NCBI GenBank assembly: GCA_002748705.1
Contig: PDSZ01000010.1
Coordinates: 1 to 64,000 of the forward strand
DNA length: 64,000 nucleotides
Direction: 5' to 3'
From: Candidatus Fermentibacterota bacterium
Lineage (GTDB): Bacteria > Fermentibacterota > Fermentibacteria > Fermentibacterales > Fermentibacteraceae
Positions 8,225-14,878 of the stretch are shown piece by piece (position 1 is the stretch's first letter; the number at the start of each line of letters is the position of its first letter). Made by a program: the position numbers and the translations under genes. The notes under the pieces were generated by a model. The model was given only the letters and a program-made list of their open reading frames with translations, searched no databases and was not told the origin of the DNA.

Positions 8225-8730
8225 ATGAAAGCCATGGAGCAACCATACGCCATAACAGCAGCCAATAAGAATCTCACAGGTCTTTCTCTCCTGAGAACAG
8301 AATTCGCTGACGGCAGCATAGCTGTATCTGATTTCTTTTACATGAATTCCTGTCAATTGTGTTAATCTTTCATGGGGAACTCGGTTATCTCAGCCTAAAC
8401 CATCTCGGTGACCATCCTGCGCAGACAATCCTGAAGAACGCTCTGGAGAAGCTTCCGCCATGCTCAGTCTGAAAGTATTTCATGATCCTCTATGCAATCT
8501 GATTGCTCATGGGTATCTTTGTCATTGGCACAGGTTCCCTTCTGAATTGACAGGCTGTTCTGAATTCACAATTCTGACTAAAGGGACTTGCGCCTCAAAC
8601 CAATTTACACCTGGCTGCGGACGGAACCTGTGCAAACTCAAATGTCCATAAGGAAAGCAGCCGGTTCTCATTCAGGGTGAATGGAGCAGATAACACAGGC
8701 ACCGCTTATAGAATACCATCGGAACTGTAA
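8225..8730 (+). pseudogene. Decayed plus-strand gene (three or more frame-broken pieces)
   Basis: Three coding-like pieces follow one another in different frames: 8225-8365 (starts MKAMEQPYAITAANKNLTGL), about 8362-8472 (contains FHGELGYLSLNHLGDHPAQT) and 8578-8730 (contains RFSFRVNGADNTGTAYRIPS). Each reads like real protein and ends at a stop. Stop codons and frame changes separate them, so this is best seen as one dead gene. The last piece resembles an extracellular beta-sandwich segment, but I do not recognise the family. Nothing further is seen in 8731-8973 apart from the trxA leader. Confidence 0.45.
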
Positions 8731-8973
8731 TCGCAAAGGCTAAAGGCGTAAGCTGTCCTGACGAAATACAAACTCTCAAAGCAACAGAGTATAATCTTTT
8801 TCTCAAGGCGATAGGATGACATAATACAAACTGCCCTGAAGGAACAGAAAGGGAAGGATAACCTGACGCAGGGAAGTGACTGATATTTTTCATAATCATG
8901 CCGTGCTTATAGTTACAAGCGGCACGCAATATGCTCACAGGTTACACAAACACCAGAAGATTGAAAGGGAAAT

Positions 8974-9306
8974 ATGATGAAACAGATCAATGGAAGTGAA
9001 ATATCCGCTGAGACCGGAGCAACCGACAAAATTACAGTAGTTGACTTCAGTGCCCAATGGTGCGGACCTTGCAGAATGCTCCACCCGGTTCTTGAAAGCC
9101 TTTCAGAAGAAATGGCAGACAATGTCAACATCGTAAAGGTGGATATTGACCAGAGTCCAATGGAAGCCAATAAGTTCGGGGTTCAGGGTGTTCCAACCAT
9201 GATAGTATTCCACGGCGGCAGGGAAATAGACAGAATGGTTGGCTTCAGAGACAAGGGAACCCTGAAGCGCGATCTTGAAGCCCTTGCAAAGGGACATCTC
9301 AGTTAA
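8974..9306 (+). CDS. trxA: Thioredoxin
   Basis: A 110-aa thioredoxin, the general dithiol reductant of the cytoplasm. Seen: VDFSAQWCGPCRM with the active-site cysteines at about residues 30 and 33, KVDIDQSPMEA, and the cis-proline loop GVQGVPTMIVF. ATG 8974 or 8977 could serve; AAAGGGAAAT precedes both. Its TAA stop overlaps the ATG of the thioredoxin reductase gene, so reductase and substrate are made from one transcript. The upstream region is remnant DNA, so the operon promoter should lie in 8731-8973, but I could not fix it. Confidence 0.95.
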   Translation: MMKQINGSEISAETGATDKITVVDFSAQWCGPCRMLHPVLESLSEEMADNVNIVKVDIDQSPMEANKFGVQGVPTMIVFHGGREIDRMVGFRDKGTLKRDLEALAKGHLS

Positions 9307-10262
9307 TGGCTCTTAAGGTTCATGTAGTAGACGGTGAAACTGCCTCCGGTGATGAAGAATACACACTCATTATTGCAGGAGGCGGTCCTGCCGCTCTCAG
9401 CGCAGCACTCTACGGAGCCAGATACGGCATTGACCATCTTGTTCTTGAAAGCTGGCAGCCGGGAGGCCAGGCAGCTCTCACAGCAGAGATAGAGAATTAC
9501 CCGGGATTTCTGAAAATAGCCGGTTCAGATCTTGCCGCTGCCATGAAGGATCAGGCGGTAAAGGCTGGGGCAGTTTTTCGAATGGAATCTGTGGAAACAG
9601 CTGAACAGGCCGGAGAAAGCATAAGGGTAAAAACCGACAGCAACACCTACCGCTGTAACTATCTGATTATCGCAACAGGTGCAGCACCTGCCACTCTGGG
9701 TGTTCCAGGAGAAAAACAGTTCTACGGTCGAGGCGTAAGTTTCTGCGCAACCTGTGACGCTCCCTTCTTCAAGGGCAGGAAGGCAATAGTTGTAGGAGGC
9801 GGAGACAGTGCGGTAAAGGAAGCTCTGCACCTTGCAGATGTGGTTTCAGAGCTGGGTATTGTTCACAGGCGTGACAGGTTCAGAGCTGAGCCATACCTTT
9901 CAGAAAAGCTTCTTAATCATGAAAAGGTCACACCATACTGGAACTCCCATCTTAGAAAGGTAGTAGGTGACCAACAGGGTGTAACCGCAGCTGTGATTGA
10001 AACCCCTGAGGGAGAGCTTGAAATCCCCACAGACGGAGTATTTCTTTATGTTGGAACTAAGCCTGCAACAGGCCCGTTTACTTCCCTTGTGGAGCTTGAT
10101 AAACGAGGCGCAGTAATTACCGAAAACATCGTTGCAACCTCAAACCCAAAGGTTTTTGCAGCAGGAGATGTAACTAATAACGGCTTCAGACAGGTGGTAA
10201 CAGCAGTCTCCGACGGAGCGAGAGCTGCTGCCATGATCTTTGAGGAACTGCAGAAGTACTGA
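9306..10262 (+). CDS. trxB: Thioredoxin reductase
   Basis: A 318-aa low-molecular-weight flavoprotein that passes electrons from a reduced nicotinamide (or ferredoxin in some anaerobes) to thioredoxin. Seen: FAD-binding GGGPAALSAA (residues 25-34), redox-active FCATC with cysteines 147 and 150, second dinucleotide motif VGGGDSAVKEA (163-173), and the closing ATSNPKVFAAGDVT FAD motif. The NADPH-selecting HRRDRFRA stretch is present, which favours NADPH as donor. ATG 9306 overlaps the trxA stop. The first 18 residues form a small extension before the core. Middle gene of a three-gene thiol-redox operon. Confidence 0.95.
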   Translation: MALKVHVVDGETASGDEEYTLIIAGGGPAALSAALYGARYGIDHLVLESWQPGGQAALTAEIENYPGFLKIAGSDLAAAMKDQAVKAGAVFRMESVETAEQAGESIRVKTDSNTYRCNYLIIATGAAPATLGVPGEKQFYGRGVSFCATCDAPFFKGRKAIVVGGGDSAVKEALHLADVVSELGIVHRRDRFRAEPYLSEKLLNHEKVTPYWNSHLRKVVGDQQGVTAAVIETPEGELEIPTDGVFLYVGTKPATGPFTSLVELDKRGAVITENIVATSNPKVFAAGDVTNNGFRQVVTAVSDGARAAAMIFEELQKY

Positions 10263-10277
10263 CAAAAGGAGAGAGAA

Positions 10278-10880
10278 ATGGCACTGCTGTCTGAGAATGA
10301 CAGAGAGGCAATCAGAGAGCATTTCACAGCTCTTGAAAAAACTGTCAAAGTTGAACTCATCAGAAAACCAGGCCCGTGTGAAACAGAAAACATTCTGAAA
10401 GAACTGTCAGAGCTTTCAGATAAACTGAATATTCAGGTCACAGAAACTGACAGGGAGGAAATGCTCCCTCTGGTAAAGATAGGTTCCACAGAAAGGGTAC
10501 TCTTCAGGGGCACTCCTGCAGGTTACGAGTTCAGCAGCCTTCTTACAGGAATTATAGATGCCGGCAGGGATAAGATTACACTTACCGGGGAAACTATGAA
10601 TTTTCTTGACTCTCTTGAGGAAAACCTTCACATCAAAGTGTTTGTGACTCCCAGCTGTCCCCACTGTCCGCCGGCTGTTGTCCTTGCTCACAGAATGGCC
10701 ACCTACTCGGAGAAAGTAACTGCTGAAGCAATAGAAGCCAACGAATTTCAGGAAATGGCAGCCAGGTATCAGGTGCAGGGTGTTCCAAGAACAGTTATAA
10801 ATGAAACCTTCGCATCCGAGGGAGCCCAGCCTGAATCCTACCTGATCGAAGCTCTGAAAAAGCATTTGGAAAAGAAGTGA
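10278..10880 (+). CDS. Glutaredoxin-like protein disulfide oxidoreductase (two thioredoxin folds)
   Basis: A 200-aa protein with the size and layout of PDO/glutaredoxin-like bi-domain oxidoreductases. The C-terminal domain has VFVTPSCPHCPPA (cysteines 127 and 130) and the cis-proline loop VQGVPRTVI (proline 170). The N-terminal fold has RKPGPCE around residue 34 but no CXXC pair, so it is probably structural. Such proteins are reduced by the TrxB-like enzyme encoded next door (known for PDO and AhpF-like systems; inference here). An AGGAGAGAG ribosome site lies 5 bp before ATG 10278, and the stop overlaps the next gene start (TGATG). Confidence 0.85.
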   Translation: MALLSENDREAIREHFTALEKTVKVELIRKPGPCETENILKELSELSDKLNIQVTETDREEMLPLVKIGSTERVLFRGTPAGYEFSSLLTGIIDAGRDKITLTGETMNFLDSLEENLHIKVFVTPSCPHCPPAVVLAHRMATYSEKVTAEAIEANEFQEMAARYQVQGVPRTVINETFASEGAQPESYLIEALKKHLEKK

Positions 10881-11644
10881 TGCTGCTGTTTCTCTCAATC
10901 ATTGCTGCCTGGGATCTGTCATTCCCAGGTCAAAACAGCGGATTCTTTGATGCCCGATATTTCTTCAATCCTGATGCAAACCAGCTGGTATACGCCAGAA
11001 TTGATGACGATGCAAGCATTGTCAGATACGGTCCTTTGACCTTCGGTATAGGGCTGGGAATCGAAACCTATATGGGCCAGAGCGACGAAGAAGGAGCCAC
11101 TGCCTTTAATGTATACGGTGCCCACTGGAACATTCGGGGAACATTCGGTTTTGACTACAGGGAACTGCTGTTCACACTCTTCACAGACCATGAATGCTTT
11201 CACAACATTGATATGGCTGATACCTGCGGTCAGTACATGAACAACATCAAGCTGGGGGTCAGCAACAGTATTGAACCTGTTTTCGCCGAGACGGCAGTCT
11301 GGATGCCTGCAGGCTGGACGCCGGAGTACTCATTATCCGCAGGGGTATACCGCCCGTCAAATGCTTCTTTTCAGAAAGGGCACATCTTCGACTGGTCACT
11401 CCATGGCGAGTTTGACTGGCCTGTGCTGTCTGCCCATGGATTGCTCTATGGGGCAAAACTCCACTCAGACCTATTTTTTCACACCGACGGCGGTGAGAGC
11501 AGCAGGTACTACGGAGAACTCTATGCAGACCACAAGGTTCCATCGGGCAGAATGGGAATTTTCCTGAGGCATCACATACATGACACACAGCCCATCAGAT
11601 CCCTTGAGGGAGAAACCTCCTTCGGCATCAGGTTCAACTGGTGA
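10880..11644 (+). CDS. Exported hypothetical protein, possible outer-membrane barrel
   Basis: 254 aa, starting at ATG 10880 in a TGATG overlap with the upstream gene (a GTG one codon earlier is also possible). A short hydrophobic N-terminus (LLFLSIIAAW) looks like a signal sequence. The body alternates aromatic strand-like segments (GPLTFGIGLGIETYMG, EFDWPVLSAHGLLYGAKLHS, YYGELYADHK) and ends GIRFNW, a terminal aromatic typical of outer-membrane barrels. DUF1207-like proteins look similar, but I cannot assign the family. Its place at the end of a cytoplasmic thiol-redox operon is odd. The stop TGA abuts the stop of the convergent gene: TGATCA carries both. Confidence 0.6.
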   Translation: MLLFLSIIAAWDLSFPGQNSGFFDARYFFNPDANQLVYARIDDDASIVRYGPLTFGIGLGIETYMGQSDEEGATAFNVYGAHWNIRGTFGFDYRELLFTLFTDHECFHNIDMADTCGQYMNNIKLGVSNSIEPVFAETAVWMPAGWTPEYSLSAGVYRPSNASFQKGHIFDWSLHGEFDWPVLSAHGLLYGAKLHSDLFFHTDGGESSRYYGELYADHKVPSGRMGIFLRHHIHDTQPIRSLEGETSFGIRFNW

Positions 11645-12022
11645 TCAGAAGATAACTGAAGCAGCTCCTGTTATGAGAAATACTCCCAGTAAAACTGCTG
11701 CTGCCTGTGCTGCAACATTAAAGAGCCACAGCAGAAAAGCCTTTTCAAAAGTCGTGCTGTAAACGCCCTTCAAAACTGCAATTGTCAGCAGAAGCCCTAT
11801 GAGAAAACCCACAGCGGTGCCTCCAACAGGCACCCACGAAAAGACCAGCGCCAGCAGAAGAGTAGAAAGGGCGCAGGCAATGGATGCTTTTACAGCCTTG
11901 AAGAAAGATGATGCTCTGACCCCTGCAAGCTTTGCTCCCACATGAAGGAAGAATGAATCTATTATTACCACCAGCAGCGCAACCAGAAGCATTCCCAAAA
12001 GGCCGATTACCGCATATTCCAT
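11645..12022 (-). CDS. Small integral membrane protein, function unknown
   Basis: 125 aa with four hydrophobic segments (about residues 4-26, 45-65, 68-88 and 100-122) and almost no charged loops, so it should be an inner-membrane protein. Not recognised. AAGGAG precedes ATG 12022 and overlaps the stop of the TldE-like gene 3 bp upstream, so the two are translationally coupled. Good start, coding composition and coupling make it a real gene. No conserved charged residues inside the helices point to a transporter. Confidence 0.7.
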   Translation of the reverse strand: MEYAVIGLLGMLLVALLVVIIDSFFLHVGAKLAGVRASSFFKAVKASIACALSTLLLALVFSWVPVGGTAVGFLIGLLLTIAVLKGVYSTTFEKAFLLWLFNVAAQAAAVLLGVFLITGAASVIF

Positions 12023-12025
12023 TTC

Positions 12026-13312
12026 CTACTCCTTATCTGTAAACGGGTTGGTTTGAGGACTTATCACAACAGGCGGTATCATTCCCGGAGTCTTTCGCAC
12101 CGGAGTTCCGATGTTTTCAATGGAACTGAACAGTTCAAGCAGCCTCCAGCTCCACCTGAAATTCTTTACAGGCCGTACGATTCTGCCGTTCTCCACAAGG
12201 AAAACACCGTCTCTTGTAAGTCCTTTGAGTTTCAGGGTCTTTCTGTCCACAAGCCTGATATACCTAAACCTTCTGATCAGTACACCTCTCTTCACTGAAG
12301 AGACAAGATCAGCAGTGGAACCCTCTCCCCCTTCCATATCCATTGTCTCTGGAAAAAACAGCGCAGGGCGGCCTGTCTTCTTTGCTGTAAACCTGTCACA
12401 GGGAAGGTTCCTGAGTACTCCCTTCTCTATCCACACAGTATCCCCTGCCGGAAGACCTTCCTCATTAAAAGGTATTCCAGGTCTGCCGCCATGAAGTCGT
12501 GAGGAAAGAGTCATTCCTTCACCTGTAACCTTCTTCCCTTCCATACCGCTGAACACGCTTAAACCCTGATCTGCCTCCCTTGCGCTCATTATCCATGGCA
12601 GGAATATCACCAGATTCCAGGTTGCCTCCGGTTCAAGAATAATGCTGCAGCTTCCAGGCTCCAGATCTTCCCCGTTCATGCTCATTTCAACTTCATCGGC
12701 AACCGAGGAAACAGCATCAGATATGTCAAGTTCATTCCAGCCGGTTCCGCTGAGAGCCCTGTAGCTTGACGCAAGCCCCCTGGCCATTGTGAATGACATG
12801 CTGGAATCGGTTCTTCTGTGAAAAGCTCCATTACCTGTTGAGGTATATACTGCCCTTTTCCTTACACTCATGGTACACACACCGCCAGCTTCATATCCTT
12901 TTGATGAGGCAGTATTCAATACTTTCACCGCAGCATCCATTCTCATCTCTGCAGGGCAGCCGGCAATCTCCTGATTCCAAGCCTCAGGTATCTCCCTGTA
13001 TTTCTGCCCTGCCGATACAGGCGGCATGTACTCCGGATCAGGAGAAGCTGTGTCCAGAAGTCTTTCAGCTTTTATTGCTGTGGTCTTCAGCTCTTCAAAG
13101 GCTATTTTATCTGTACTGACAGATACCTTCTTTCGATCTCTGCCTGCAGTAAGTCTAAGTTTTCTTGTGAAAACATCTGTGTTCCGAGTAATCCGGTTCC
13201 TGCTGAACCGTACTGAGGCATCCCTGACCTCTGTGAGTTCTGCCACAGCATCGGGAGTTCCTGCAGCATCAACCGCAGCAGCGGCAAACTCAAGCATTTC
13301 CTCTCTGTTCAT
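12026..13312 (-). CDS. TldE/PmbA-type subunit of the TldD/TldE metalloprotease family
   Basis: 428 aa of the TldD/PmbA fold. Seen: N-terminal RFSRNRITRNTDVFTRKLRL, then RGLASSYRAL, the C-terminal barrel with PFNEEGLPA, and LKGLTRDGVFLVENGRIVRPV followed by FRWSWRLLELFSSIENIG, typical of PmbA/TldE ends. No HEXXXH zinc motif is present, so this is the non-catalytic partner type. In known systems TldD supplies the active site and the heterodimer trims peptides such as microcin B17 and the CcdA antitoxin. Its expected partner survives here only as a stub directly upstream, so it is orphaned in this window unless another tldD exists elsewhere in the genome. Confidence 0.88.
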   Translation of the reverse strand: MNREEMLEFAAAAVDAAGTPDAVAELTEVRDASVRFSRNRITRNTDVFTRKLRLTAGRDRKKVSVSTDKIAFEELKTTAIKAERLLDTASPDPEYMPPVSAGQKYREIPEAWNQEIAGCPAEMRMDAAVKVLNTASSKGYEAGGVCTMSVRKRAVYTSTGNGAFHRRTDSSMSFTMARGLASSYRALSGTGWNELDISDAVSSVADEVEMSMNGEDLEPGSCSIILEPEATWNLVIFLPWIMSAREADQGLSVFSGMEGKKVTGEGMTLSSRLHGGRPGIPFNEEGLPAGDTVWIEKGVLRNLPCDRFTAKKTGRPALFFPETMDMEGGEGSTADLVSSVKRGVLIRRFRYIRLVDRKTLKLKGLTRDGVFLVENGRIVRPVKNFRWSWRLLELFSSIENIGTPVRKTPGMIPPVVISPQTNPFTDKE

Positions 13313-13560
13313 TATTCACCCCTGCAGCCCTGGAAACAGCAGCTGCCCTTGAAACCTCATTCTCAACATCAGACTGACCCTGTGCTTACTGCAAAACCCC
13401 GGATGCAGTTGATCAGAACTCTTATTCCACCCCATTCAGTGACAAGTGCGCTGCAGTTGCCAGGGCTGCCTGTTCTGAATACGGTACTCTCTGTGTTAAC
13501 AATCTCACACCATACATCGCCGTAATTCACACAGGGAGATTTAAGAACATCAGCTGTTCG
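13313..13560 (-). pseudogene. tldD N-terminal remnant with frameshift and C-terminal deletion
   Basis: In one minus-strand frame the piece NYGDVWCEIVNTESTVFRTG followed by GGIRVLINCIRGFAVSTG matches the TldD N-terminal pattern YADVR, then GFGVRVLV, GFA. That frame stops at a TGA near 13365. Shifting one base continues sensibly as DVENEVSRAAAVSRAAG, the helix that normally follows, then runs into the start of the intact TldE-like gene. The remaining two thirds, including the zinc site, are missing. So the tldD gene lost its body by deletion next to tldE and also picked up a frameshift. Confidence 0.65.
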
Positions 13561-14017
13561 CAGAGTTAAATCCTTCGTTACTTTTTGAAGGAGCAGCGCA
13601 GCTGCCCGCAACTATATCAGTCATTCTCATACTGTAATCTTTTCGCCGGCTCATTGAGCGGTTTGCCGCAAGAGCAGCTGCCATTCCTGCCACCAGACCC
13701 CCTGCAGCACCCACAGCAGCCTGTGTGCTTCCTCCGGGCATCATTATCCAGTATCCTGCAATCAGAAGAGCCACAGGCAGAAGGAAGGTAACAGTAATGA
13801 TTCGCATTGTAACCTTTACAGGAAGTTCCACCTCAACTGCATCTCCAACCGCTGCATTAAGAACATTCTCTACCTTTATCAATTTTGGTTCCGGCCTTTT
13901 GCCTGTGATTGACACGCAGCTCTCCCTTGCATTGCAGGCACTGCAGCCGTCTCCGCCGCCAACCTCAACAGAGGCAATTCCGCCCTCTATGCTTTTTACT
14001 ATACCCCTCTGAACCAC
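13550..14017 (-). CDS. rseC: RseC/MucC-type redox regulatory membrane protein
   Basis: 155 aa. Seen: N-terminal small domain with a cysteine cluster GCSACNARESC (residues about 25-35), a short basic stretch, then two adjacent transmembrane helices (IITVTFLLPVALLIAGYWIM and AAVGAAGGLVAGMAAALAA). This is the RseC layout. In the family RseC acts in SoxR reduction and sigma-E control, and is linked to Rnf-type electron transport in anaerobes; no rnf genes are within the window. GTG 14017 is preceded by AAGGAGG at ideal distance. Its 3' end overlaps the tldD stub by about 10 bp, suggesting that rseC, tldD and tldE were once one operon. Confidence 0.82.
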   Translation of the reverse strand: MVQRGIVKSIEGGIASVEVGGGDGCSACNARESCVSITGKRPEPKLIKVENVLNAAVGDAVEVELPVKVTMRIITVTFLLPVALLIAGYWIMMPGGSTQAAVGAAGGLVAGMAAALAANRSMSRRKDYSMRMTDIVAGSCAAPSKSNEGFNSANS

Positions 14018-14110
14018 TGCACACCTCCTTAAGCACTCAATTTAACAGATGAAAAGACCTGTGTCACATGTGCTGCAGACACACCGGAAGGGCAGTTGTA
14101 TATCACTGAA

Positions 14111-14296
14111 TCAATACGGAAGGGCTGTCTGCGCATCAATTACTTTGCCTGCTGCTCCAATATGTCTTGACTCCTCAGAAGGTTTCCAGCTGAAAACCAG
14201 GAAACTGCCGCTCTGCATGGTTACGCCCTGTGCTTCACAGCTCAGGTGAATCCATGAAGCGCAATATGCAACATCTGCTCCTCCACTGCTGAAAAC
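14111..14296 (-). pseudogene. Gene remnant, minus strand
   Basis: A 61-codon open piece ends at TGA 14111-14113 and is bounded upstream by an in-frame TGA (14297-14299). It has no start codon with a ribosome site at its head. The translated piece reads as genuine protein (SSGGADVAYCASWIHLSCEA, then GSFLVFSWKP). Family not recognised. Read as the C-terminal stub of a lost gene. Confidence 0.4.
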
Positions 14297-14299
14297 TCA

Positions 14300-14475
14300 G
14301 TGAACGGTGTGATTTATAATATTGAGGATTCAGACAGATCAGCCCTTGATTCATACAGAGCATTGGTTAAAGCCACAGAACCGCTGATGTGACCGTTACA
14401 CTCAACGGAGAGCAGGTTGAAGTCTTCATCTCCATTGCTCTGACTCCGTTAATAACTCAGCGAGGAGCTTTCTGA
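14300..14475 (+). pseudogene. Gene remnant, plus strand, frame-broken
   Basis: Two coding-like pieces in different frames: VNGVIYNIEDSDRSALDSYR ending at a TGA, then DVTVTLNGEQVEVFISIALT ending at TGA 14473-14475. They overlap in the middle, as expected after a one-base change. The second looks like a beta-strand-rich extracellular module. Family not recognised. Confidence 0.35.
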
Positions 14476-14878
14476 ACTCCGGAGGGACAGTTCTTTGGTT
14501 GAGTCCTTGCTGTTTGTTTTCAATTATGTATTCAATTTAGTAAAGATGAAACGGAGCTGCATTCATGTGGTTTAAGTTAAAAACTTATTGATAAGAAAAA
14601 TGTCTTATAAACTTAATAAGAATAGTTCATCTCAGCAGAAAACAGCAAAAACAAATTCTCCTTTGTGGACATGGCTTCAAGAGTAGGCAGGTTGTTCTGG
14701 TAGTGGCGGAGTATATCCTATTTTGACAGATGGTCCGTTTAGGCAGAATTCCAAACAGCATAGTCTGTACTAATCCTAGTATTGCCCAGATAAATTCATT
14801 GGACGAAAATCCTGGCGGGATATACGCTTGAAGAATACCCCTTTCCTGATGGGGCCCAGCTATTTTATTAACATACTT
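14476..14878. other. AT-rich intergenic stretch without a gene
   Basis: About 400 bp with no convincing open frame on either strand. AT content rises sharply here (for example 14530-14640), matching the AT-rich genes that follow rather than the flanking genes. No clean terminator with a U-run is seen after the M23 gene, and I see no direct or inverted repeat that would mark an element boundary. Confidence 0.5.

Noticed and set aside
13313..13560. Programmed frameshift in tldD instead of decay
   Set aside because: The part after the shift is only about 20 codons long and most of the protein, with its zinc site, is missing, so recoding could not give a working enzyme.
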